A stretch of DNA of 64,000 nt from Quercus robur (lineage: Eukaryota > Streptophyta > Magnoliopsida > Fagales > Fagaceae), in assembly GCF_932294415.1 (NCBI RefSeq), contig NC_065536.1, forward strand, positions 13,361,974-13,425,973, given 5' to 3'. The translations under genes were made by a program, and so were the position numbers. The stretch's first letter is position 1; each line of letters starts with the position of its first letter. Below are positions 36,768 to 47,838 of the stretch, piece by piece. The notes under the pieces are model-generated. The model made no database searches, was not told where the DNA came from, and saw only the letters and a list, made by a program, of their open reading frames with translations.

Positions 36768-37912
36768 ACTGTCTTAAGGCTAGGATAGGTTTTAGAAAGA
36801 GATAAGTTGATAGCTCTAGGGGGTGTTGAAGGGAATGAAAGAATATCAATTCTTCGAGAATGCTTTCATTGAAATAAAGCTCTCAAGACTTGTTCCAAAA
36901 GCTACTGTGCTTTACAATAGTGAGGCTATTTACAGATGCATAGGCTTAGTTTAGTCTCTAAGAGTTCTAATTAAATCAGCGAATAAGCTGTAAGTCATTT
37001 ACAACAACATCTCTAACTAAATATTGGCTCATATCTTATTCAATGCAGCTTGCTATAAAAAGACTAATTGTTACAATTACAACGAATAAGTAGGTTCCAA
37101 TTAGCTCAACTGGTAAAGTTTCTGATGGTTGTATAAAAGATCTAGAGTTCAATCCCTGCTTATACGAAAAACTGATTGGTGTTTTAGTCTGATGATAAAA
37201 AACTATTATCAAGAGCGGAGTCAGTAAGTTGAAATTTTCTCTAAAAAAAAAAAAATTACAACGAATAAACTAAAAAAGCTACTACACGTTGATACCATAT
37301 TTTATATGCCTCTTTTTGCATGTCCAAATCCTAATTTATATACAAAAGTAACCATTTTGATCCAAAGATTAAGGGAATACTAAAAATATTGGAATTTATC
37401 TTGATGGGGTGCCAAATTGACCAATTTTGCATGTTTGAGGCCAAAATAACCAAAATGCCATTGTTGAACATTCTTTGAGCAAACCGAAAGAAAAAAAGAA
37501 AAAAAGAAAAAAGAAAAATCACCTAAATGCTAAATTTCATTCTTTTATGTCAAAATTAATATTTTCAAACATTTTTCAAAAGTTTGACCTCAAATTTGAC
37601 CAAAAATCTAACCATCTAATCGGGGTGAATTTGAGCACATGTCGTGGATAATTAAATTCCCTTTAATTTGATAGTTCACAAGCCAATATCAGATTTAAAA
37701 CGAGCAAAGTATTGTGAAAACGATGAAAAAGTGCTGGACAATTAGTCTTTTTTATTATTATTATTATATATAACTAGTCATAAAGCTTGATTATAGTTTA
37801 ATCTCATTGAATTACAATCAAATGATAATGGATTGACCCAAAAGGGAAGTCCTGGAAAGGTTTTGTGATAAATTTCAATTTGGCAAGCTTGAATTGCTAT
37901 AATTCCTTTGAA
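36768..37912. other. Upstream region of GDSL copy A, no gene seen
   Basis: This contains the presumed promoter of GDSL copy A and a SINE at 37090-37254. The rest is AT-rich; the open frame at 37331-37522 is low-complexity and unrecognised. Confidence 0.6.
37090..37254 (+). mobile_element. tRNA-derived SINE with 14-base target-site duplications
   Basis: The copy is bounded by perfect duplications ATTACAACGAATAA (37076-37089 and 37255-37268). It has a pol III A box (TTAGCTCAACTGG) and a B box (GAGTTCAATCC) at tRNA-like spacing, and ends in a 13-base A tail. It has the features of a fairly young, structurally complete SINE. Confidence 0.88.
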
Positions 37913-38758
37913 TTAAAAAGAATTTATCAAAATGTCAAAAAAATGATTTTTCATGTCAGACACTAACCTAAGAGACTTCTTCCTCATTGCAAAATGATAT
38001 ATCCCCTTAGACAAGGAGATATGCTGGGGTCTATAGCACCAAAAGAACTCGTCTAAGGTAAGCTGACGATTCCCTTTGCTAAGACAACCCCAAAGGATTT
38101 CAGCCCCTATGAATACCCTCCAAGCATTAGGGGCTACTTGACTGACGGATAGACCTAGGAAAATGGCCAATTGATGGTGTAATGCCGTCAATGGCAACCT
38201 CAACCCTGCCGCGAACATGGCATCATACATGCCGATGTCTGCGATCTTCCCAGAGTAGCACTTTTCAAACTTTCCGGGCAGACAGATTAGAATGTTATCA
38301 GGGATTTGATAATGGTCCCGTAAGGTCCTGAAGATATTGGTCGTCATCGTCGGCTTAAAGTAGTTGACCATCCATATCGTGGGAAGAATGAAGGGACGGG
38401 TGTGACCATCCCCAGAGCTTCCTAAACTTCCTTCCTCAGAAGCTCTTCCGTCACCCTCATCCTCGCCTTTATCACCTTCTCCCTCGTACTCCTCTTCGTT
38501 CTCTCCTTTTTCTTCGTTACCTTCTCCCTCATACTCCTTTTCATTCTCTCCCTTTCCCTCGTCATATTCATCCTCTTCCTCTACTCCCTCTCCATCAAAA
38601 TCTTCTTTGTCATCAGGAGAATGGGTAGACGGTTTCCTCTCTGACAACCAAGACAAGCCCTCCTCGGGCCCATGACCTGACGGGTAGACTTCGTCATAAC
38701 CCGCTCCCTCACAGACTGATGACAACTGTTCACTCGTTGCTTCTTTATCTCCTGACAT
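37913..38758 (-). mobile_element. Antisense reading frame of a gypsy-type element (PF04195-like)
   Basis: A 281-codon frame starts MSGDKEATSEQ, continues through a strongly acidic E/D/G-rich stretch (about residues 50-110), and then shows GLRLPLTALHHQLAIFLGLS and APNAWRVFIGAEILWG. That is the pattern of the 'putative gypsy type transposon' family (PF04195, from memory). It is oriented opposite to the adjacent LTR-like block. Tat-lineage gypsy elements are known to carry an extra antisense frame between pol and the 3' LTR, which fits. Its C-terminal end departs from the family, so the element is a truncated fossil. Confidence 0.7.
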
Positions 38759-39008
38759 CTATTCACCTATAAGCGATAAAGGTATTCTAAGAACCTAATT
38801 AACCGGTCTCTCTAGAGAAATGATGACCAACTAGAAAAACAGAAATAGAAAAGGAATGAAAAAAGAGAAGAGGACTTACAAGGTTAATAGACGAGTCCAT
38901 AGAGGTGACAGGATCAGCAAGTTGACGACAGCGAAGATGACGAAATGACAGCTCTCTCTCTTTTAAGATTTGCAAAGATGAAATAAGAAAAAATAAAAAG
39001 AGGTGGTG

Positions 39009-39022
39009 AACTATTTATAGAG
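39009..39022 (-). promoter_or_regulatory. TATA box for the antisense frame
   Basis: The minus strand reads CTATAAATAG at 39020-39011, about 250 bases upstream of the ATG at 38758. A leader with a donor-like CTTGTAAGT at about 38884 lies between them. This suggests a dedicated antisense promoter with a spliced leader, as reported for antisense frames of this lineage. Confidence 0.5.
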
Positions 39023-39099
39023 CGAAGAGGCGCGACAAACGAAGTGACAATTTTGATTGGAAATGAGGCCAAACAGCGAGTGCCATGTGTCGCCTAGCA

Positions 39100-39809
39100 T
39101 TTAAGCTTAAGGTTGCCTACACCATTTAATGACACACTCTTTGATAAAACACCTAATTAATGGTCATAAATACTCTAGTACTCCGTGGCTCATCAGCTAA
39201 AACTGACGGTACCATGGAGTACGAGGCAGTTGATAGGGATATTTTAATACCCCTGAAGCACCGCACAAAAAGGGTCGACAGCACCCATATACCTATCAGC
39301 TTCACGAAAACCAACAGAAGACTTAGGCCGACCACACCAAACATGGCGACCTAACAATGAAACTCGACTGGCGTCTCTATAGGCTGACGGGGATTCTCGA
39401 ACGAAGCATATGACTGACGGATGTGGAGAGGCCGATGGGGTTAAAGAGGCCGACAGGTCCAACCTGGCTTAACTTGACCCCCATGGATATTTATGAAAGG
39501 AAATTTCTTGTATCCCACGATCAACCCGAATCAAAGGAATCCCTACAAGAAAAGATCTTCTCCACCAAGAAACGAAGGTCAACTCTACACTACTATAAAA
39601 ACCCCAAAACCCTCACAAATTAAGGTACACATAATTTACCCCAGTTCTGGCACTCTAAAATTGTGAAAATTCTCTAACTTAACCTTCGGAGGGTACTTGG
39701 TCGGTACCACACCGGTACTCTCTGCAAGGTCTTCTTTATTTCTGTTTCGATGGTTCTGTCTAGAGCACGTGAGGACCGTGCGGCTTATTGATGATTTTTG
39801 GCATCATCA
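39100..39809 (+). mobile_element. LTR-like block of a gypsy (Tat-lineage?) fossil
   Basis: A TATA box (ACTATAAAAACCCC, 39592-39605) is followed by a leader ending in CTTCGGAGGGTACTTGG and ACCACACCGGTACTCTCTGC, which has the R-U5 look of plant gypsy LTRs. The block ends near GGCATCATCA at 39809. The left boundary and target duplication were not found. Together with the antisense frame it appears to be the 3' part of one element; it is broken and its age cannot be judged. Confidence 0.5.
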
Positions 39810-39916
39810 GATATATTTATGTCATGCATGCATTCATATGACATCATATGATGGATTTTCACATTGTCGTGCATTCACATGCCATTATAGGATAAAATTA
39901 TAGATGTCATGCAACA

Positions 39917-40945
39917 TAGGGGTGTCAATTCGGGTTAGCGTGTCGGGTTCGTGTCGTGTCAAGGTAGGTGTATTCGACTAAATGGCTCAACCCTAACCCG
40001 ACCCATTTAATAATCGTGTCATGATCTTTCAACCCTAACCCGACCTGTTAATAAGGCGGGTTGACCTGACCCAACCCATTTAACACGCTGAATAAACGAG
40101 TCGTGTTGGGTTGACATAAATGTAACACAACTCATTTCAACCTGCATAATATTAAATATAACATCCATCTATAAATAATTTTTTTTACATCCTAAAAAGC
40201 AGTGCATACACTTCAAGTCTTCAACCCACATTCAAAATAATATAGTTCAACAAAAATATAACATTTATCTAGAAAATAAGTTCTTTACACTCCAAAAGAA
40301 GTGCATACACTTCAACCCAAATTCAAAATAACTAAGTTTAACAAAAATAAAATAACATAGTTCAACAAAAATATAATATCCTTGGAACTCGTCAAATGCT
40401 AATATCAATATTGAAAGAATTTGAGTAAACAGTAGACTAATCCTGACTATGACCATGATTACCATCCATAGATTCTTTGTTGATATCCAAATTCATAATA
40501 TCTTCTACAAGCTCATCCAATTTCATTTGTGTAAGTTCTATGCCCAAAAAAAAAAAAAAAAAAGTATTGGTAGTTTTAGGGTCTGTAAAGTTTCAATTTT
40601 CAATTATATCCCTTGTAAATTTTTGTAATTACTCACTTTTCTTTTTAAATTTAAAATATATGTTGGATATTAAAGATATTTGACAAATCTAAAATAAAAT
40701 ATATATTTATTTGTTATACAAGTTAAACGGGTTATGTTAAGTGGGTCATTTTGAGTTGACACAAATAAATTGGCGTGTCTATTGCGGGTTATGCAGGTTG
40801 ACCCACTTATGACACATTTTTTATCGTGTCACTTTCGGGTCGACCCGTTTATGACCCAAATCCATTAAGGTCCAATTCTAACCCGAAAAAACCTGTGTCG
40901 GGTTCGTGTCGGGTTCGCGGGTTGGGTCGAACATTGACACCCCTA
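39917..40945. mobile_element. Non-autonomous hAT element, structurally complete
   Basis: The ends TAGGGGTGTCAAT and ATTGACACCCCTA are a perfect 13-base inverted repeat. They are flanked by the perfect eight-base duplication ATGCAACA (39909-39916 and 40946-40953), the hAT signature. The 1,029-base interior has many subterminal GGGTCG/CGACCC and GTGTCGGGTTCGTGTCG motifs at both ends, as expected for transposase binding, and no transposase frame. It sits just beyond the gypsy LTR-like block. Confidence 0.92.
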
Positions 40946-40953
40946 ATGCAACA

Positions 40954-41915
40954 TATGCAATAACAATTTCCCTAAAAACCAAATGTCAAATTATTTAATT
41001 ATCACTTAAATGATGATCCTTAGGATTAAATTCAAAAAAATGTATCATCTTTTTGGATAGGCGTCATGGGGTGTCTAATACATTTCCCACGCATAATTGA
41101 GCTTCCAAACCCATGTCTTTTGATTAGAGACTTTTTTTTTTTTTTTTCCTTAAGTTAATTTAGGAAATAAAATCAATTAGACCTAGGTGACCAATCACAC
41201 CTTAGAATTCTTATTGTTATGGTTTTAAAAGCCACTGTCTCAGATTTAATCAAATTTTAACCAAATAATTAATTAGATTAGTTATGATCTTGATTAAAAT
41301 TAATAACTTACCAAACAAATATAGATCATATGAACACTAAGAATGATGACCCAAGAAAACCTATGACATTGAGGATTTATAGTAAAAAACTTGGAGATGA
41401 TTTAATTTAAACAATCCTCAAGGCAACATCTCCATTAAATAAAATCGAAGTTTATACAATATACCTAACCCTAAATCTACTGCTACCTCATGTACGCATG
41501 AGAGGGTGCACTTAATCTACAATATGGTCTTGAAGGTCCAATAAAGGAAACATGAAGAAGTATCCTTTGAGTCAGGAAGACTTAAAAAGAAAGCAATAGC
41601 ATGTATGTGAAAGGTTCCTTTGTTTGCATTGTTTTGCCTGAAATAGATTTTGTTTGTACCCAATGTTTGAGGTTGAAATAAGTTCACTTTTAAAGACTAC
41701 AGTCAACATTGAAATATAAAACAATGCATTGAAGTCTAAGCTATAAATTTTTTATGAAAGTTATGCAGCGCATGTCATTTGATGAAGTGTACTCAGTATT
41801 TACTGCACTTTAGCTTCTGGTCACCAAAGATACCACTTCTGAGAAATGGTTTACAATTACTTACAAAAGTCAATGGAAAAGAATAAGATGATTATAATAA
41901 TAAGAGTATTTGATT
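40954..41915. other. Between hAT element and GDSL copy B
   Basis: No gene is seen. From about 41490 the sequence matches the 3' flank of GDSL copy A and marks the edge of the tandem duplication. The part before that (40985-41330) looks repeat-derived but was not assigned. Confidence 0.5.
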
Positions 41916-44516
41916 TTAGAACTTGAGATTCAGAAGGAAAGGCATTTTGTCTGAGAAGGGTGGATCGGAGTATTTTCCAGTGAGTATTTGTGATGAGACA
42001 TACTGATTTGCAGCCTCAGTGTAATGAATTCCATCCCAACTGACATACTCAGTACTGTCGGGGCACCCTTTGGCTGTGACTGAGGTCCCGTTCAAGATCT
42101 TTGTTTGCCCACAGCAAACGCGACTGTCATAGTTCAATGGTGGACCTCCATACCCACAGCAGGCCATAATAGGTTGCTCAAATCCTGCAATCAATATCAC
42201 CAAAATTTCAAGAATGTAGCATGATTTTAACATAAAGAAATATAATCTCTGAGTCTTGATAACAAGCCACCTTAATTATTTCATTACATTCAGAATTATC
42301 TTAAATGATTCTCAATGGCTTAGGGGCACTAGGGACTAGGGACAACTATAATATTTCGTCGGACTATTTTAGAAGAAAGGAAGATTGGAAAGTGGTGTAT
42401 TGCCCATGACCCAAAACAAGACTAATGAAGAGGATGAGTATTTCTCAAGTGTTGTGTGAAGTAGGGCAGATTTTCAAATTAAAAGGCAAGATTTTAAAGA
42501 TGGATACAGGCCAATCATGCTGAATGACACAAACAAGTAGGTACTCAAGAATCAGTATGGCCAACACATAAAGTGTACCTGAAGTATAGATTTTGAAATG
42601 GAAGAATTGGAAGACAAGAAAATATAAAATAAAGAATAATTCTTTCCTAAATTAAAGCTAGTTGGTTGAGCTGGTGAGGAGCTCCATCGCCCGAGTACAA
42701 GCTTTTACATGGTGAGGGGGAAAGCAAAGAAAAAAATTAAATTACAATGCATTTTTATGATTACGGTATATAACAAAAGACCTCCCTTTGGTAAAGGCCA
42801 TCATCAGTTTAACCCTCTTAACTTTTCGAATGTGACACTTTACCTCCTTCTACCTTGTAATAAATTACAGTCTCATGGTTTTTATCCAAGTTGACAAAAA
42901 ATGACAATCTTTGTGTTATAGGTCTTTGGAAGGGATGGATTATTTTTGTCATTTAATTATCATTTTCCATCAATTTGGATAAAAACATTAGGTTTCATTT
43001 TAGTACAAGGTACAAAGGGGTAAAAGGTAACATTCAAAATTTTTGGGGGATAAACTGATAACGGCCCTAACTACAGGTAGGCATTTTCTCATATACCATA
43101 TGGTAATTAACTAAATTAGTTGTTTTTAAGTATGCCAATTGAATAAAAGATTATGATTAACAGAAATTAAGAGAATGTTCTGTTCTTTTAAACTAAATTA
43201 GTGTAGAATACTATACTAAAGTCAAAACAAGAGGCAAAGTCATTCAAAGTACCCAGAAATACTAACCATATCGAGAGTAGTTTGCGATGAGGTTGTATTT
43301 AATAGTAAAGATATCCACGTATGTGACATTTGCATCCGAGAATTGGCCCTGTAATTTTCTACAAAGAGCATGAAGCTGCAGATTGAAGAGTTTAGAAGCT
43401 TGATTATGTTGACTGACACATCCTAACTCATCAAGCTGTGATGGGTCAGTTCCAAATTTGGCTACATTTTGAGGCAAGCATCCGAGAGGACCTGTGTTGT
43501 GTATCCAAAAATTTCTAGCACCTTGATCATATAGTTTCTGAAAAACGATCCAATTAATCAAGTATAGGGTGAGAATTCAATGCTCCACTGATTGCAGTTT
43601 AGTAATTTAACCTAATTGCCAATAAGCTTACCTGTATTCCTGTCTCAAACTCAACCAAAATTGCTGGAATTGAAGCAAGTATTTGATCCAATGATTTGGA
43701 ATAAAATGCACCAGCAAGATCATTCTGGCCCATATCAAACATGTAAAGCCCCTTCTCAAAATAATCTTTTTCTGGGAGGTACTTGCTAATTTTCTTACCT
43801 GCACAGACTAAAGAAAGTTGTTAATCTGAAAATATTCATTATGTTTCTTTCCTCGTACCAATATGTTTTGCCACTGCAAGTTTCAAAATTAAAAGCCTAG
43901 GCATTGATGAACCATGAAAATACCTTCAGGTAGCAATTCAAGAACCCGGGCTTTGAATCGGAGAAACTGAGCCACCTGAACACCAAACGAGAATGGACTG
44001 ACAGATGTTGGTGTTGCTGGACGTATAGTTGACCCTGCAGCTGCAAAGTTACACCCTTTTCGGAAATTTGGCAAGCCAATTGAATCCAAATAGGCATTTA
44101 GGAATGGCAGGTCCATTTCATCCACTGCAAAATTACAACCAAATAATTAAACAAAAGGTTAAGAAACTTAAAATTCACTCAATGTTCAATGAGACAATAA
44201 ACTTGAGAACAGAGGAAAACAGGGGAGAAACAGAGTTGGGAAAACTATATCAGAACACAGATATCATGGAACAGAAATTACAGAGAAAATCAATGATGAG
44301 ACGGCCATCACAGTATCTCCCAGATGGCTTTTGGAAGTAATTCTGTCCATTAGGAGGGACAAGGATCTCAATCCCGGAGGCGATAAGCTCGCCGGTGTCA
44401 GAGTTTGAGTCACCAAAATTGAAAACCGCAGGGAAGTTGAAGTGAATGGATTTGGCATGAGGTAAGAAAATGGAAATTATGGTGAGGATATGGAGAATGC
44501 AGATCTTGCTAGCCAT
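41916..44516 (-). CDS. GDSL esterase/lipase, tandem copy B
   Basis: This predicted secreted SGNH hydrolase is closely related to copy A. Five in-frame exons (44516-44282, 44124-43924, 43798-43632, 43537-43267, 42184-41916) encode 380 residues. The signal peptide MASKICILHILTIISIFL leads into block I (FNFGDSNSDTGE). Block II (GCNFAAAGS) keeps the oxyanion-hole Gly, block III is GQND, and block V is WDGIHYTEAAN with the catalytic Asp and His. Exon lengths 235, 167 and 271 are identical to copy A. Exon 1 ends in phase 1 at CTCT before GTAATT, giving Leu at the junction, where copy A gives Val. The C-terminal tail is a few residues longer than in A. All the expected catalytic elements are present, so this is the copy most likely to be active. 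Confidence 0.92.
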
Positions 44517-45643
44517 GACTCCTGCAAGACAAGAGTGTGTTGGCGAGGCTTGTTGCTTTCATTTGTATGTTTTTAACTATCATTGTTTATTATAACTCTT
44601 ACAATTGAAGTTTGTTTGGTGAGATGTGCATTGGAAGTTAATTATGGAAAGCCAATAGGACCCAAGGCCAAGAGGACCCGCATTGATAAATGCAATTCCA
44701 TATTTATTTCTGTCTCACGCCAACCTGAGGGATAGCATGGGTTATGGACCTTATGGTATGTGCGCCATACATACTTGCATCCCTATACATAGTAATTCTT
44801 TTTTTTCTTTTTTCTTTTTTTTTTTGGTGTAAGTGCGCACCCATGGGATCAATTTTGAAACCAACCATTTCATCTTTCGTCTTGATTTTATAACCTCATT
44901 CATCTCTTAATCTTTGCTTTTATGAAGGAAGAAGTGAGGTATGAGTTAGAGTTTATTAACATTTTTCTTTTTAAAAAAAGTTTTTTTTATTTTTTTTTAT
45001 TGATAAACTATTAACATCTTTTCTTGGTGTTGGTAACCTTTTCCATCTTAATAATACATATATTATTTTAATAAAACACCTTTTCTTCTTCTTCTTTTTT
45101 GTTTAAATAAAACAATACGGCAGTTGATAATAAAAATAATGATAAAAATAAAAGTTAGTTGAAATAGTATAGTGAGATTCATAAATAGTATTAAAAAGTG
45201 CAGTGAAACTCATATATAGTAGTAAAAATAAGCTGAATTTTAAAACAAGTTGACAAAAATAATCTCTGCCAAACAAACACTCAATAATAAATGTAATATG
45301 AATTTTTTTGGGGTTAATGACAAAGGGATGACTTTTAATAGAAATCTAACCTTTGAAAGGAAAGATATAAAAAAAATTAGAAAAGTAAGAGTTTCTATTT
45401 TAAGAAAGTAAGAACTTATATTAGAGAACTGTTTTTTAAAAAAACTAAAAGAGTAATAAGACATTTAAATCAAGATTTGCTGTGGGAATATAGATTATAG
45501 ATACAGACACTGGTGGGTATTGAGATTCTTCTTTTTGAGAAGAATTGGATATAACTTATAAGTTAAAAAGAAAAATGCAGTGGAACAAAAAAGAAAAAGT
45601 AGAAGTGCATATAAAATTTTGAAGTAATTGGTGAGGAAATTAC
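44517..45643. other. Between GDSL copy B and orphan exon C
   Basis: This holds the presumed copy B promoter and a MITE-like block at 45110-45290. No exon corresponding to exons 2-5 of a third GDSL gene could be found, although it would be expected here if copy C were whole. Confidence 0.65.
45110..45290. mobile_element. MITE-like repeat, copy 2
   Basis: AAAAAGTGCAGTGAAACTCAT, TAGTAGTAAAAATAAGCTGA and CAAACAAACACTCAAT match the block at 25770-25975 in order, with scattered differences. It lies between exon C and copy B of the GDSL cluster. Confidence 0.6.
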
Positions 45644-45878
45644 TGAGGAAGTCTATGATGAGACGACCGTCACAAAATCTCCCTGTTGAAGTCTTGAAGT
45701 AGTGTTGTCCATTTGGTGGGTCAAGGAAGAAGCCAAGCCCCACGGTAAGCTCACCTGTGTCGGAATTTGAGTCCCCAAAGTTGAAAACCGCAGGATAATT
45801 GAAGTCAATGGAAATTGCAAGAGGTAGAAAGATTGAGAATAAGGTGAGGATTGGTAGAATAGTGTTTTTCCTAGCCAT
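45644..45878 (-). pseudogene. Orphan first exon of a third GDSL gene (copy C)
   Basis: The ATG at 45878 opens MARKNTILPILTLFSIFLPL, a signal peptide, followed by FNFGDSNSDTGEL (block I with the nucleophile Ser) and GRFCDGRLIIDFL. The exon is exactly 235 bases, the same as exon 1 of copies A and B, and ends with a good donor (CTCA before GTAATT) in phase 1. No exons 2-5 follow before copy B. A TATA-like GCTATAAAAAC lies about 100 bases upstream on the minus strand (near 45980). It is either the remnant of a truncated gene or an alternative first exon that could splice into copy B's exon 2 at 44124, with which its phase is compatible. Confidence 0.72.
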
Positions 45879-45969
45879 GGATGGTTTGTAGTGCTAGCTA
45901 TGCTATGTATCAACCACCAAATACGAATGGCTTAAAAGTACTTGAGATGGTGAGAGAAGATTGAGTTGT

Positions 45970-45985
45970 TTTTATAGCTTTTTGT
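45970..45985 (-). promoter_or_regulatory. TATA box upstream of GDSL exon C
   Basis: The minus strand reads AAGCTATAAAAACAACTC about 100 bases before the ATG at 45878, followed by a CT-rich leader. The spacing is right for a plant core promoter. Confidence 0.5.
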
Positions 45986-46810
45986 ACACAGTGAATGTTT
46001 TGCTTTGCATTCCCACCAAAAGCAAAGATTTGCTTTACATTATAGAAAGGCAATATGAGGACCAAAAGCAACAGGTTTTCTTTTTGTCCAATCATCATAT
46101 TGTATTCCTTAGTTAGCATATTGGATTAAAAGCCTTTAGGTAGGACCAAGAGGGTATGGAGTCTCGTGTTTTGAGCTCACGGGAAATTTGGAAGATTTGA
46201 AAATTCTAAAAAAGGGAATTCTAAAAGTAAAATACTTTTGAGTGTCAATTGAAAACCCTCTTTCCGAGCATTACTTTTCCAAGAAAAGGACGAATTTTCC
46301 TTTCACGGATAGCATGCTTTTCTCTATGGTGAAAAATCTATTTTCGTTGCGATTTTCATTTTGATCCTTAATTTTTATTTTCAGTGATTTTAGTTCTTAT
46401 TTTGAAAAATGCATCTTATTTTTGTTCTTACTGTTACATTAGAAACGAAAAATACACATGACAAATGAAATGTATTGTTAACACATTAAAAACTGACATA
46501 ATCATTAAAATAATATTAAAAAAAATTATTTGACATTAAAAAATATAATATCAGCATCTAAATTAAAAAAAATTATTTATTAATTTTAATTAAATAAAAA
46601 AATTAAAAATTAAAAAAAAATGTAAGTATACCTTGAACAAGAATAACAATAACACAAACTCAGTTACAAGATTACAAAACCACAGAAAAAAAAAAAAAAA
46701 AACCCAGTAAATGTTTGTCCCTGAGAAAGTTTTCTGCTTCGCTTGGTTGCAAGAAAACACAAGACGAAAGATCTAACGTTAGCAAACTTAGAAGATGAAA
46801 GATCTGGGTT

Positions 46811-47050
46811 TTAATCACAGAGCGAGATCGTGGTGCAAAGCTCTTCGGGACTGAGATTGTAAGAGCAATCCACGTTAGCAAACTCTTTGAGAAGCTTCAG
46901 CCCAGCCTCGCCGAGCTTCTCCGCCACCAAAACCGTCGGCTTCGCGTCCAAAGAGCCAGAAGCTTTAACGATCACCACCAAGGGCTTCGAGAATCGCCGG
47001 CTAGGACGGAGAGCTACGGAGAAAGCCAAGCTGAGTGACTGTCAGCGACA
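46811..47050 (-). pseudogene. D-3-phosphoglycerate dehydrogenase 5' fragment
   Basis: The minus strand encodes the end of a plastid transit peptide (FSVALRPSRRFSKPLVV) and the start of the mature enzyme: KPTVLVAEKLGEAGLKLL, then FANVDCSYNLSPEEL and ISLCD. It then meets a TAA where the family continues with ALIVRSGTKV. There is no in-frame ATG; an in-frame stop lies seven codons before the first recognisable residues. PGDH catalyses the first step of plastid serine synthesis; the NAD-binding and catalytic domains are all absent. It sits between MULE-like inverted repeats, so it is a transduplicated fragment and not a decayed local gene. Confidence 0.85.
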
Positions 47051-47188
47051 ACGACGGCGTTGCAAAAAAAAAAAAGGATTTACTGATACTAAAGGATTGA
47101 CCTTTGAGCTTGCTTTCGTTTGCTGGGTTTTATTTTCTTCTTCTTCACTGCTTTCCTTTGTACGACGTTGTTTGTTTGTTGGGTCTTC

Positions 47189-47246
47189 AATGGCACATCT
47201 GGAAGGGAGTCCTAGCCGCTCGTCAATTTCTCAAGCGGAAACGGGT
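47189..47246 (+). other. Possible second captured first exon, divergent from the PGDH piece
   Basis: An ATG at 47189 opens MAHLEGSPSRSSISQAETG and meets a strong donor (ACGG before GTAAGG). It lies about 160 bases from the PGDH fragment on the opposite strand. The product is not recognised. It may be a neighbouring gene start captured together with a shared promoter region, or chance. Confidence 0.25.
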
Positions 47247-47838
47247 AAGGAAGCTTTCTGGGTTTGCCGAGAAATTTGGAAAAAGAGAGTAGAAATGAAA
47301 GCATTCTCTGTTTGGTTGCCGAGAAAACGCAGGAAAATAATTTGAAAGTGAAAGTTTTGTTGTTTTCATTATAGTAAAACCCTCTTTTCCGTTCTGGGTT
47401 TTGAAGAAAAAAAAAAGTGAATAACTTCTACCAGCTGAGCTAAATATTAGTCTTTAAGCTTTGTAGAGTGAAGGTTTTGGATTCTCAACTCACAAAAATA
47501 AATTGATGTTAGAAGTTGTAGCTTTGTTCATTCGCCTGTGTTTTCTTGCAACCAAGCCAAACAGAAACTTTTTCAGCGACAATGATTTACTGGTTTTTTT
47601 TTTTTTTTTTTAATTTCTGGATTTGTGTTCTTGGATTTGGGTTTATATTCTCGTTGTTCTCGCACTTCAATCTTAAATCTCAATTCATATGATTTTTAGT
47701 TTTTAATTTTTTTTATTTAATTAAAATTAATAAATTAATTTTTTTAATTTAAATACTGACGTAAGGTTTTTTAATGTCAAATAATATATTTTTTTTATTT
47801 TAATGGTCACGTTAGTTTTTAGTTTGTGTACAGTGCAC

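Noticed and set aside
37095-37160. A tRNA gene
   Set aside because: A and B boxes are present but no cloverleaf closes and an A tail with target duplications follows, so it is a SINE.
42655-42720. tRNA/SINE-like stretch TTGGTTGAGCTGGTGAGG
   Set aside because: It has an A-box-like motif only; too little to support a SINE call.
46887-47345. 152-codon plus-strand frame
   Set aside because: It is largely the antisense of the PGDH fragment; its composition is explained by that overlap.
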